NCBI GenBank assembly: GCA_016283175.1
Contig: JAEEMK010000046.1
Coordinates: forward strand, 1 to 64,000
DNA: 64,000 nt
DNA from: Bacteroidales bacterium
GTDB lineage: Bacteria; Bacteroidota; Bacteroidia; Bacteroidales; P3
Reading direction: 5' to 3'
The translations under genes were made by a program, and so were the position numbers. Position 1 is the stretch's first letter, and every line of letters starts with the position of its first letter. The notes beneath the pieces are model-generated. The model was given only the letters and a program-made list of their open reading frames with translations. It made no database searches and was not told where the DNA came from. Below are positions 45,521 through 53,898 of the stretch, one piece after another.

Positions 45521-46650
45521 ATGGCTTCCTTAACTTTCATCAAACTATCCCATAGCAGTTTTGAAGTCCGCTCCCAGGTAAAAATATCCTTGCGGGCTTT
45601 CCCCTTTTCAATGAGAGAACTACGTAATCCCTCATTGTCCGAGATATCAGACATAGCCTTTGAAATTGCATCCACCGACAACGGATCGACAAGCAACGCA
45701 GCATCTCCGGCCACCTCTGGCATAGATGTGACATTCGATGTTATGACAGCCGTTTCCGCACAAAAAGCCTCAATAATTGGTATACCAAATCCCTCAAAAA
45801 GTGATGTGTATACAAGTGCCAACGATGCACTCATAAGCTGGGCAAGCACGTCGGAATCAATATGACCGATGAAAATCACATCAGACTGGTACTGCATATT
45901 GTTGTAAGCATCAGCCAACTCGTCCTGCCACCAATACCTACTGCCTACGACGAGAAGCTTGACATCATTGGACTGGTGTTCTGCCTTGTATTTTTCGAAT
46001 GCCAGCAATATATTTGTCAAGTTTTTGCGGCGCGAGATTGTGCCTACATATATAAAATATGGCTTGCCTTCTGCATAATGCTGACGTATTGAGGCGATCT
46101 CCTCCTCGCTGCATTTATGATAGAAACTGTGCGCGCCGTCATAAACGACGTCGATTTTCTCCGGCCTTACCTTATAGGTTTCAACAATGTCTTGCTTTGA
46201 GAACTCCGACACCGTGGCTATGCGTGTCGCCTTAACGGCAAAACGCGGAAAGAAATGTTTCATATAGCGTTGATGGGACGGACGAAGGAAATCGTTTGAA
46301 TGCTCAAAGTTGAGGTCGTGAATAACTGTCAAGGTCGGCACACTTGTACGCAACGACATCCAACCATCAGTGGAAAGAAACAAGTCGATATCATAGCGTC
46401 TCAAAGCTCGAGTGACACCAAACTCGAAGAATAAAAACCATAAAAAAGGGTGTCGCGCCTGCGGAAAAATAACCACAGGTCTGACATTGGATGCATAGAT
46501 AAATTGAGGATCCGGTCTGCGGTCGAAAAAGAAAAAAAAGTCGTGCTCCGGATGTTCTTTAACGATACGACGCAGCGTTTCGGCAGTGAACCATCCTATG
46601 CCATCCAATTTGTGCGGAAGCAATAATCGAGTATTGACTGCTATACGCAT
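45517..46650 (-). CDS. Glycosyltransferase family 4 (GT-B fold)
   Basis: A 377-residue cytoplasmic or membrane-associated glycosyltransferase for surface polysaccharide or glycan synthesis. The N-terminal Rossmann half has MRIAVNTRLLLPHKLDGIGW and LTVIHDLNFEH. The C-terminal half has YFIYVGTISRRKNLTNILLA and the nucleotide-sugar motif SLFEGFGIPIIEAFCAETAV with its two Glu, then SMPEVAGDAALLVDP. The donor and acceptor cannot be told from the sequence. It lies 4 bp after purN and overlaps the OmpA-family gene; the three likely form one transcript. Its combination with purN seems accidental and not functional. Confidence 0.92.
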   Translation of the reverse strand: MRIAVNTRLLLPHKLDGIGWFTAETLRRIVKEHPEHDFFFFFDRRPDPQFIYASNVRPVVIFPQARHPFLWFLFFEFGVTRALRRYDIDLFLSTDGWMSLRTSVPTLTVIHDLNFEHSNDFLRPSHQRYMKHFFPRFAVKATRIATVSEFSKQDIVETYKVRPEKIDVVYDGAHSFYHKCSEEEIASIRQHYAEGKPYFIYVGTISRRKNLTNILLAFEKYKAEHQSNDVKLLVVGSRYWWQDELADAYNNMQYQSDVIFIGHIDSDVLAQLMSASLALVYTSLFEGFGIPIIEAFCAETAVITSNVTSMPEVAGDAALLVDPLSVDAISKAMSDISDNEGLRSSLIEKGKARKDIFTWERTSKLLWDSLMKVKEAI

Positions 46651-46654
46651 AACC

Positions 46655-47251
46655 TTATTCCTGTTTCGGCATTGGTTTGTTCAATACAAAAGCCTCAATG
46701 ACCCTTGGGAAGTACTCCTTTTCCAGAAGATGGATTTTTGCCGCCACATCATCAGCAGTGTCTGAGGGGGCGACAATGCAACGAGCCTGGAAGAGGGTTG
46801 TTCCGCGGTCATAATGCTGATCTACAATATGGATTGTAATGCCCGTCTCTGTCTCCTTGTTTGCGACGACAGCATCGTGGACATTATGTCCATACATACC
46901 CTTACCTCCATATTTGGGCAGCAAAGCAGGATGAATATTGATTATGCGGTTGGGATATGCATCCAAAAGGTTTTGCGGCACAAGTAAAAGAAATCCTGCG
47001 AGGATTACATAGTCGATCGAGCGATCCTTCAGACAATGTAGGACTTTGTCTGTCTCCATAAAATCCTTGCGATTGAAGTACTGTGAATCAATACCAAGAT
47101 TTTTAGCACGGGTGGCGACAAAGGCATCTTTCTTATTATATATAATTACATTTACATTAACTGCCGGTTCATTGGCAAAATACTCAGCTATCTGCTGGGC
47201 ATTTGTGCCGTTGCCCGAAGCGAGTATTGCCAGCTGTATAGGATTTGACAT
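46655..47251 (-). CDS. purN: Phosphoribosylglycinamide formyltransferase
   Basis: Third step of purine synthesis: transfers a formyl group from 10-formyltetrahydrofolate to GAR. 198 residues. Visible motifs are LAILASGNGTNAQQI (phosphate binding), the catalytic Asn105 and His107 in NIHPALLPKYGGKG, and Asp144 in HIVDQHYDRG. ATG start with a good promoter upstream. First gene of the purN - glycosyltransferase - OmpA operon. Confidence 0.95.
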   Translation of the reverse strand: MSNPIQLAILASGNGTNAQQIAEYFANEPAVNVNVIIYNKKDAFVATRAKNLGIDSQYFNRKDFMETDKVLHCLKDRSIDYVILAGFLLLVPQNLLDAYPNRIINIHPALLPKYGGKGMYGHNVHDAVVANKETETGITIHIVDQHYDRGTTLFQARCIVAPSDTADDVAAKIHLLEKEYFPRVIEAFVLNKPMPKQE

Positions 47252-47288
47252 AGTTGTACTAAGAGTAAAAAAACATTCTAATAATTTG

Positions 47289-47321
47289 CAAAATTAGTAA
47301 AAATAATTGGTTTTTTGCAAA
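47289..47321 (-). promoter_or_regulatory. Promoter of the purN operon
   Basis: On the minus strand TTTG (47321-47318), 21 bases and TAATTTTG (47296-47289) fit the Bacteroidota consensus well. The leader is about 30 bases. Confidence 0.55.
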
Positions 47322-47512
47322 AAAAAACAAACAAAAATATGAGATACTGAATATCAACATCCTAATAAACAAATAATATTTTATTATATTGATTTTCAGG
47401 TGTGTTTTCATAAACTTTTATGCCAATTTCAACAAAAAAAAATTATATCACTTATAATATTGTATCACAAATCGTTAATTCATTTAACATATTGAAAGAT
47501 GAGTGAATTGTA

Positions 47513-47542
47513 TTGCCATATGGATTTTTTTTCGTTTCTTTG
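47513..47542 (+). promoter_or_regulatory. Possible promoter of acpP-fabF-rnc
   Basis: TTG (47513-47515), 19 bases and TTTCTTTG (47535-47542) resemble the consensus, but the second base of the -7 box is T and not A. Confidence 0.3.
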
Positions 47543-47575
47543 CAAATTAATTGTCTAATTAAAATAGAAGAAAAA

Positions 47576-47812
47576 ATGTCTGAAATTGCAACTAAAGTAA
47601 AAGCTATCATCGTTGATAAGCTTGGTGTCGATGAAAAAGATGTTACTCCGGAAGCTAGTTTCACCAATGACCTCGGAGCCGATTCGCTCGATACCGTAGA
47701 GTTAATTATGGAACTTGAGAAAGAGTTCGACATCCAGATCCCCGAAGCAGAAGCTGAGAAGATTGCCACCGTTGGCGACGCTATCTCCTTCATCGAAAAT
47801 GCTGGAAAATAA
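47576..47812 (+). CDS. acpP: Acyl carrier protein
   Basis: A 78-residue carrier of growing fatty-acid chains on a phosphopantetheine arm attached to Ser37 in the motif [13 protein letters not shown]. Highly acidic, with the helices [18 protein letters not shown] and [19 protein letters not shown]. The ATG at 47576 is chosen over an upstream in-frame ATG (47513), because the latter would add 21 non-conserved residues and overlap the promoter. It is 11 bp before fabF, the usual acpP-fabF-rnc order. Confidence 0.97.
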   Translation: MSEIATKVKAIIVDKLGVDEKDVTPEASFTNDLGADSLDTVELIMELEKEFDIQIPEAEAEKIATVGDAISFIENAGK

Positions 47813-47823
47813 GTGATTCAATA

Positions 47824-49071
47824 ATGAATCTAAAGAGAGTAGTTGTTACAGGTCTGGGATCACTTACCCCGATAGGTAACGATATTGCCACAATGTGGCA
47901 GTCAATGCTTAACGGAGTAAGTGGTGCCGGACCGATTACTCGCTTTAATCCAGCCGACTTCAAATGCAAAATTGCGTGCGAAGTAAAAGAATTTGACCCT
48001 ACAAATTATTTTGACCGTAAAGAAGCCAGGAAATTAGACCTTTTCTCTCAATACGGCTTAGTGGCCTCTGAAGAGGCAATTAACGACTCTGGATTAACCG
48101 ACGACAATGTTGATAAATCAAGAGTCGGTGTCATTTGGGGCAGTGGCAACGGTGGTGTAAACAGCTTCCAGGATGAAGTCAGCGAATATGTACGCGGCGG
48201 AAATATTCCGCGATTCAGCCCATTCTTCTGCACCCGAATGATTTCGAATATCTGTGCCGGACTTATCTCTATAAAGCACGGATTCCGCGGTCCTAACTAT
48301 TGTACCGTTGCTGCCTGCGCATCATCAGCGGCAGCTATCAGCGATGCCTTCAACCTGTTGAGATTAGGCAAAGCAGATGTTATTATTGCAGGTGGGTCGG
48401 AAGCAGCAGTGGCAGAATGCAGCATCGGCGGTTTTGGATCAATGCAAGCACTTTCCTGCCGCAACGACGACCCCTCGACAGCATCCAGACCTTTTGACAA
48501 AGACCGCGACGGTTTTGTATTAGCAGAAGGTGCCGGCGCACTTGTTCTTGAAGAACTTGAACACGCTATGAAGCGTGGCGCAAAAATATATGCTGAACTT
48601 ACTGGGTGCGGCTTGTCGGCAGACGCATTCCATATCACTGCATCACACCCTGATGGACAAGGAGCATACGAAGCTATGAAACTGGCCATTGAAGAATCAG
48701 GAATGAGTCTTGACGATGTTGACCACATCAACACACACGGCACCTCAACCCCTATTGGAGACATTTCTGAACCCAAAGCCATTTCAAGACTTTTTGGTGA
48801 ACACGCCAAGTCTATAAATCTTAACTCGACCAAGTCTATGACGGGTCACTTGTTAGGGGCTGCAGGCTCTGTTGAAGCCATTGCAACCATTCTAGCAATC
48901 AAGGAAGGAATCATTCCTCCCACTATCAACCACTTTACTGACGATCCTAAAATCGAACCACTCAACTTTACTTTCAACAAAGCGGTGAAAAGAGATGTAC
49001 GCTTTGCACTCAGCAACGCTTTTGGATTTGGTGGTCATAACGTCAGTCTAGCCTTCCGTAAATTCGAATAG
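47824..49071 (+). CDS. fabF: 3-oxoacyl-[acyl-carrier-protein] synthase II
   Basis: Condenses malonyl-ACP with acyl-ACP in fatty-acid elongation. 415 residues, full length. The Cys-His-His triad is visible: Cys165 (TVAACASSAAAI), His305 (DHINTHGTSTPIGD) and His342 (MTGHLLGAAGSVEA), with the conserved Lys337 nearby. The N-terminus VVVTGLGSLTPIGND and the gatekeeper region GFGGHNVSLAFRKFE at the end are typical. It lies 11 bp after acpP and one base before rnc, so all three are one operon. Confidence 0.96.
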   Translation: MNLKRVVVTGLGSLTPIGNDIATMWQSMLNGVSGAGPITRFNPADFKCKIACEVKEFDPTNYFDRKEARKLDLFSQYGLVASEEAINDSGLTDDNVDKSRVGVIWGSGNGGVNSFQDEVSEYVRGGNIPRFSPFFCTRMISNICAGLISIKHGFRGPNYCTVAACASSAAAISDAFNLLRLGKADVIIAGGSEAAVAECSIGGFGSMQALSCRNDDPSTASRPFDKDRDGFVLAEGAGALVLEELEHAMKRGAKIYAELTGCGLSADAFHITASHPDGQGAYEAMKLAIEESGMSLDDVDHINTHGTSTPIGDISEPKAISRLFGEHAKSINLNSTKSMTGHLLGAAGSVEAIATILAIKEGIIPPTINHFTDDPKIEPLNFTFNKAVKRDVRFALSNAFGFGGHNVSLAFRKFE

Positions 49072-49072
49072 T

Positions 49073-49852
49073 ATGGCACTGTTCTGCAGACACAAAGGCA
49101 ACGAAGAATTCTATAATTTTTTTAAAAATATTCTTGGTTTTACACCTCGCAGAACTGAAATATATCAGGTCGCTTTCATTCATCGCTCAAAATCCCTTGC
49201 GACAACTAAAGGTCACAGAATCAACAACGAACGTCTGGAATACCTTGGCGACGCAGTTTTAAGCGCTATTGTTGCGGAATATCTATACAAGAAATACCCC
49301 TACGAAGGTGAAGGATTTTTGACAGTAATGCGTTCTAAAATCGTCAGTCGTGCCAACCTCAACAAACTGGCACACAAAATAGGACTTAACGATCTGATTC
49401 AGTATAACAAAGAGCAGCAAGGTATTTTCAAGTCAATAGAAGGTGATGCTTTTGAGGCTTTGGTAGGTGCCATATATCTGGAAAAAGGATATAAATTCAC
49501 TAGAAAAGTAATCGTTGACCGAGTAATAAAAATACACTTGGATGTCGATGCTCTCTCTCAGCAAGACTGGAACTATAAAAGCAAACTGATCGACTGGGGC
49601 CAGAAAGAACGTTGCAAAATATCCTTTGAAGTAGTAAACACCACATTCCAAGGCAAAAAAAACGCCAGCAGGAAAGAGTATGAAGTCCAAGTACTTCTGG
49701 ATGGTGAGCCAGCCGAAAAGGCAATAGAGTTCTCTATAAAAGCTGCCGAGCAACTAGCTGCCGAAAAAACATACAAGAAACTTGTTGAATCAGGCCGTAT
49801 ATCCAGACCAGACAACGGTCAGCCTAAAAGCGCAACCGCAACTGAGCCTTAA
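49073..49852 (+). CDS. rnc: Ribonuclease III
   Basis: Cuts double-stranded RNA, including rRNA precursors. 259 residues. The signature NERLEYLGDAVLSAIVAEYL (from residue 52) holds Glu53 and Asp60, and a second acidic pair, Asp125 and Glu128, is in EGDAFEALVGAIYLEKGY. A dsRNA-binding domain follows at about 170-240 (KISFEVVNTTFQGKKNASR, EKAIEFSIKAAEQLAAEKTY). A short Pro/Ser/Thr tail ends it. ATG start. The 3' end overlaps the convergent gene by 29 bases. Confidence 0.95.
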   Translation: MALFCRHKGNEEFYNFFKNILGFTPRRTEIYQVAFIHRSKSLATTKGHRINNERLEYLGDAVLSAIVAEYLYKKYPYEGEGFLTVMRSKIVSRANLNKLAHKIGLNDLIQYNKEQQGIFKSIEGDAFEALVGAIYLEKGYKFTRKVIVDRVIKIHLDVDALSQQDWNYKSKLIDWGQKERCKISFEVVNTTFQGKKNASRKEYEVQVLLDGEPAEKAIEFSIKAAEQLAAEKTYKKLVESGRISRPDNGQPKSATATEP

Positions 49853-51926
49853 TCTCCTGCTTTCTATTTCCTTCAATTTTATCATTTCCTGAACCAATAC
49901 TCGATGCTTCAGGATAAAAGTTTATTGAATACTTCAATGCCATTGAAAAACGGCTCGTCAACTCATAACGACATATAATGAAACTGCGCAGACCGCGTCC
50001 GACAAACATTGGAACACCGTATTCGTATGTCATATCACTCTCGTAAGAATAGATTCGCGAGTCGTAGTCAGATATATCAAACAGCGAGACACGCGCTCCC
50101 AAGACAAAAGGTCTATCCATAAAAGAACTTTTCCAATCAACTTCCTGCATAATAAGGAAACCCCGTTCCTGTTGATGACTTTCGCAATCAAACCAGGAAC
50201 AAACCACCCTCGACAGGAATCGCCACGTTTGTGAAGGACTATATTCTATTGACATTCGCATCTGCTGACGCCATATTGTCTCAACACCATACAACTGTCC
50301 ATCGCTGTTCCGCTGCGTTCTCCTATATCTATACTGTATGTCCAACGCAGTGTTTTTCGCTATTGTTTTGCCGAGATTGAGCCGATAGTCAATTCCGGTA
50401 GAAGGGCTGTAAAGATTGTAGCGAAGAGCCGGATATCTGAAAAAATCCATCGATGTAGTCATATCGATATAAAATGGCAGACGTGTCTTAAAGTACATTA
50501 TCAGTCCTTCCTCATTGCCCACCGATGCACTCTGACCTATCATATTAGCGTGAAAATTATGATAGTTAGGTGATTCGTATCGATATGCTACAGAAAAACA
50601 GTTGTTCGAATTCAACTGCATTTGCAATCCAGCCACCGCAGCAATAGGGATATATCTTTCAGTATTAATACTATCATTCCACATAGCTTCTGCTGATGAC
50701 GCAATCTCACCGAACAACTGCAACTTATTCCTTACATACGCAAAATCAACCCCATAGTTTAAATTCCGTTTACCTCTGAAAGCAAAGTAATTATATGAAT
50801 TATCCACAGGGCGAACATCGTTTGATAAAAATGTCGCATATGTTGTCGCTCCCACAGCAAGACTGCGACGATAAAACTGAATATGGCCGCCAACCAATTG
50901 TTCCGTAAGTCCACCTTTCCGCATCAATTCCGACTCAGTCCTATGCAGACCAGTCTGGATAAGGCTTTGATATACTGTTTCTATATTATCAGAAGTATCC
51001 GTGTTCGCGGCAGTAGCATCTCTGTCTACATTGGAATAGAAAAGCGTGAGGTCAAACTTACTTTTCTTTACGGCTGGCAACAAAGAAACAGTTGCAGCAG
51101 CACCACGCAAAAAGCCGTATTCGCAAAAAGCACTGGCAGAACGCATTCCAGCACCATATCTACGCAAAGGCGTCGCTCCATACATCCAGGGTGCATATCC
51201 ACTCCACAGAGTGGCACCTTGCCCAAACTGGAGTTGATACTTTCCTGCCACAAAACTTCTCAAACGGCCAAAATCCTTGAGCATAAAATGATAGCCATAA
51301 AAATCAAATCCATAATGCCTTACACCATTCCGACTTCCAAAAGTCAATGCCTCGCCTGCATCCTTGTCTCCCGACAGCAAAAAACTGACACGATCGCCAC
51401 TTTTGAAATTGTACCTGAAATATAGTCGCATCGGAGACCCCTCATAATTATCATTTATGTAGCCTCGGCTTTGCGGGAACATAGACTTTCCTCCGACGAC
51501 CACACTACTTTGACCTTTCTTCAATATCTGGCCAAAACTCTCATTATCCACGGCATACGGCTCAACCTTGGCAAAGCAGCGAAGCAATTGGATTGTGATA
51601 CTATCCATTCCGTTCAATATGTGCAACTCATTCATTGAAACCATCTCGCCATTTTGAGCAATATAAGAGCATATCATTCTGCGATGAAAGTCTGAAAGGA
51701 ATGGTAGACTCTTTATATCATACGAAGCGGTATCATTAAGGTTTACGGGATTTTCCATTAAATTCTGCAAATGTTCCACAATATCGTCCGGTACTGTTTC
51801 GCTGTCGTGCTGTTCTGACCACTGCTCTAAAAGTTCTCGCCACAAAACGTCGTTATCCTGCTGTGCCATTAAATTTTGAGCACCCCAAAGCAAGCAGACA
51901 ACAAACAAAAGCCGGCGACGTTTCAT
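49824..51926 (-). CDS. Helix-hairpin-helix (ComEA-like) outer-membrane barrel protein
   Basis: A 700-residue exported protein. It has a signal peptide (MKRRRLLFVVCLLWGAQNLMAQ), then a helical region with a ComEA-like helix-hairpin-helix pattern (about 60-125: NLNDTASYDIKSLPFLSDFH, MVSMNELHILNGMDSITIQL). The remaining 570 residues alternate like a large beta-barrel (RLYFRYNFKSGDRVSFLLSG, NLNYGVDFAYVRNKLQLFGE, FSMALKYSINFYPEASS). Such proteins are common in Bacteroidota; their role is not known. The HHH part may contact DNA or only resemble that fold. It follows the previous gene by two bases, so they are coupled, and its end overlaps rnc by 29 bases on the other strand. Confidence 0.75.
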   Translation of the reverse strand: MKRRRLLFVVCLLWGAQNLMAQQDNDVLWRELLEQWSEQHDSETVPDDIVEHLQNLMENPVNLNDTASYDIKSLPFLSDFHRRMICSYIAQNGEMVSMNELHILNGMDSITIQLLRCFAKVEPYAVDNESFGQILKKGQSSVVVGGKSMFPQSRGYINDNYEGSPMRLYFRYNFKSGDRVSFLLSGDKDAGEALTFGSRNGVRHYGFDFYGYHFMLKDFGRLRSFVAGKYQLQFGQGATLWSGYAPWMYGATPLRRYGAGMRSASAFCEYGFLRGAAATVSLLPAVKKSKFDLTLFYSNVDRDATAANTDTSDNIETVYQSLIQTGLHRTESELMRKGGLTEQLVGGHIQFYRRSLAVGATTYATFLSNDVRPVDNSYNYFAFRGKRNLNYGVDFAYVRNKLQLFGEIASSAEAMWNDSINTERYIPIAAVAGLQMQLNSNNCFSVAYRYESPNYHNFHANMIGQSASVGNEEGLIMYFKTRLPFYIDMTTSMDFFRYPALRYNLYSPSTGIDYRLNLGKTIAKNTALDIQYRYRRTQRNSDGQLYGVETIWRQQMRMSIEYSPSQTWRFLSRVVCSWFDCESHQQERGFLIMQEVDWKSSFMDRPFVLGARVSLFDISDYDSRIYSYESDMTYEYGVPMFVGRGLRSFIICRYELTSRFSMALKYSINFYPEASSIGSGNDKIEGNRKQEIKAQLRLRF

Positions 51927-51928
51927 AA

Positions 51929-52762
51929 TCAGAACTTGTATTGAATTGAGATTTGTGGAGTCAATCCCAGTACACTATGAACCTGCCCTGCAATATCTAC
52001 AGTGAAATCTTTCAACTTCAATCCGAAACCAAGTGTATATATGGCTGGTTGCGTGTTCACTCCAACTCTGAAAAAATAGGCCTCCTGCAGAGTGTATTCA
52101 AGTCCGAAGCGTAGCGTGGCCTGCTGGTAAAGGCTCTTTTCAACCTCACTTACAGCAAGCAACTCGTCCATCAGCCTATACGAAATGCCCAAGCATAATA
52201 TTGACGGAATACGCTGCGAATCATCTCTGTCAATGAAAACCGCCGCAGGGTTGTACGCTTTAAAAGCAACCGCCAGTACATTCGAAGGACAATAGCGGAC
52301 TGCCATTGTGAAGGTCAATTTGTTTATTGGGTCATAGTATGAATCTGAAGTGCCGGAATGCAGATAGTGAAGCGCCACACCCATCGACACTGTACGACCG
52401 AGTGGCAAGGCGTAGGCCAACGTAGTCTGCTGCTCGTTATAGTCACTGTTGCCATAATGTAACACCGTCGCAGACATTGCGCCAAACCCTATGGGAAAAA
52501 TGCCACCAAGCATAGCATAACCCATACCTTCGGCTACGAAATTCTGTCTTACACCCAACGCTATTTCCGTCCTTTCAAAACCGCTCAACGAGGCTATACC
52601 TGCCATTGCCGAACTCGCGTCGTCAAGAGCCACTGCCGTGCCACCCATAGCGGCACCGCGGCCACCCAAAGACGGGAATTCAAACTGTGCAAAAAGTGGC
52701 GTTGCAAAAAGCAACGCCACTATAAAAACTATCTTTGAAGGAATGGCTGTTTGCCGTCCCAT
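51929..52762 (-). CDS. PorV/PorQ-like outer-membrane beta-barrel protein
   Basis: A 277-residue exported barrel protein. The ATG at 52762 is chosen because MGRQTAIPSKIVFIVALLFA...AQ is a clear signal peptide; an upstream frame from 52828 would add 22 residues and overlap the preceding gene. The mature start FEFPSLGGRGAAMGGTAVAL is typical of PorV/PorQ/FadL-like proteins in Bacteroidota, followed by strands such as ALPLGRTVSMGVALHYLHSG and FTVDIAGQVHSVLGLTPQIS. It sits between a lipoprotein and a ComEA-like barrel in one operon. A link to T9SS is only an inference; similarity to other barrel groups cannot be excluded. Confidence 0.65.
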   Translation of the reverse strand: MGRQTAIPSKIVFIVALLFATPLFAQFEFPSLGGRGAAMGGTAVALDDASSAMAGIASLSGFERTEIALGVRQNFVAEGMGYAMLGGIFPIGFGAMSATVLHYGNSDYNEQQTTLAYALPLGRTVSMGVALHYLHSGTSDSYYDPINKLTFTMAVRYCPSNVLAVAFKAYNPAAVFIDRDDSQRIPSILCLGISYRLMDELLAVSEVEKSLYQQATLRFGLEYTLQEAYFFRVGVNTQPAIYTLGFGLKLKDFTVDIAGQVHSVLGLTPQISIQYKF

Positions 52763-52793
52763 TCTCGTTTGTGTTTTCAGATTGTTGTTATAA

Positions 52794-53510
52794 CTACTCC
52801 CACAAGCCGCGATTTGTGTATGCAGCATTGATAAGGTCGTGGATCATAGCATAGCGACGGCTATTGAATTCGCCATTGATGGTAGCCTGGTCAAAATAGT
52901 CACTCAGAACCAAGCCGTTAGCCTGGATATCATCCCAGTTGTCATTTAGACGCTGGATATCCGAAATAGTGAAATAATAAGCGTCTACATTGTTGAAGGT
53001 TCCCCTCATATTGTGGCCATATCCAGGATATTCAGTGATGGTGATTGAACCGCCATTGGAGACATACCAAGCGGTATCACTGATGGCAATCAGGAGTACG
53101 TTGAAGCCCGAAGGAGTGAAGAAAATGTCGGCGATAGTGTCAAACTTGAAGTTGTGCAGACGCTCTGCGGTGAGAACAGTCGAGAGCGTGTAGGTTCCAG
53201 TAGTGGTGTCCGAAACCTGGAAGCCCATAAACGGGAAGGCGAGCGACTGCTCACGGAGGTTTACATTGGCAAAAATGTCAATGGTTGCTTTGATGGCCTG
53301 ATTATCGACGACAGAGTCAATGTTATCGGCAATCGTCGAAGCGAAATGGATAGTAGTGTCGTTGCTGAAATAGCCATTCTGACCGGTGATGGTAATCTCT
53401 GCACTTCCGAGAAGACCTTCTTCGACGGCATCAACTATCAAACCTTCGTCGCACGATGAAAGCGACATCATAACTAGTGCTGCAGCACCAAGGAGTAAAC
53501 TTTTTTTCAT
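52794..53510 (-). CDS. Lipoprotein of unknown function
   Basis: A 238-residue predicted lipoprotein. The signal peptide MKKSLLLGAAALVMMSLSSC ends in the lipobox LSSC, so it is lipid-anchored at the Cys (residue 20). The mature part is rich in beta strands (SAEITITGQNGYFSNDTTIH, FNVLLIAISDTAWYVSNGGS) and carries no motif that I recognise. It has no second Cys. It is the first of a three-gene operon with two barrel proteins, so it may act as their outer-membrane partner (inference). Confidence 0.75.
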   Translation of the reverse strand: MKKSLLLGAAALVMMSLSSCDEGLIVDAVEEGLLGSAEITITGQNGYFSNDTTIHFASTIADNIDSVVDNQAIKATIDIFANVNLREQSLAFPFMGFQVSDTTTGTYTLSTVLTAERLHNFKFDTIADIFFTPSGFNVLLIAISDTAWYVSNGGSITITEYPGYGHNMRGTFNNVDAYYFTISDIQRLNDNWDDIQANGLVLSDYFDQATINGEFNSRRYAMIHDLINAAYTNRGLWE

Positions 53511-53560
53511 AATTCTGTTTTTTTAATGGAATCTGGATTAATATTTTAGTTAACGTAGTT

Positions 53561-53875
53561 TTATAGATTTTGTTTCATCTGAACCAAAAAATTTTTCAAT
53601 TCTTTTAATGTCTCCACGACCTGCATATTTTTATCTGGAGCTTTGTCGTTCTTTAGTTGCTGGCGAGCTCCGTCCAACGTCAGACCGCACTCTTTTGTCA
53701 GATAGACTATTCTCTTAACCAACTCAATGTCTTGCAGTGTATAGCTGCGTGTGCCGCGTTTGTTCTTTGTGGGACGCAGTTCTTTGAATTCACTTTCCCA
53801 GAAGCGAAGCATCGAGGTGCTGATCCCTAGCATTTCGGCCACCTCGCCGATACTGTAATACAGTTTTGTTTCCAT
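53561..53875 (-). CDS. MerR-type transcriptional regulator (short)
   Basis: A 104-residue DNA-binding protein. The winged helix-turn-helix of the MerR family is clear: YYSIGEVAEMLGISTSMLRF, WESEFKELRPTKNKRGTRSY and IELVKRIVYLTKECGLTLDG. It ends shortly after the first part of the dimerisation helix (TLKELKNFLVQMKQNL), and no effector domain follows. Such short MerR proteins are common in Bacteroidota. No Cys is present in the C-terminus, so metal sensing is unlikely. It lies between lptD (23 bp upstream) and the lipoprotein operon, all on the minus strand. Confidence 0.88.
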   Translation of the reverse strand: METKLYYSIGEVAEMLGISTSMLRFWESEFKELRPTKNKRGTRSYTLQDIELVKRIVYLTKECGLTLDGARQQLKNDKAPDKNMQVVETLKELKNFLVQMKQNL

Positions 53876-53898
53876 ATTGCTTTATTTTCAATCAGTGA

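Larger units (their letters stand above)
47252..47575. other. Divergent AT-rich intergenic region purN/acpP
   Basis: 324 bases, strongly AT-rich, no gene. It holds the purN promoter on the minus strand and a weaker acpP promoter on the plus strand. Confidence 0.6.
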
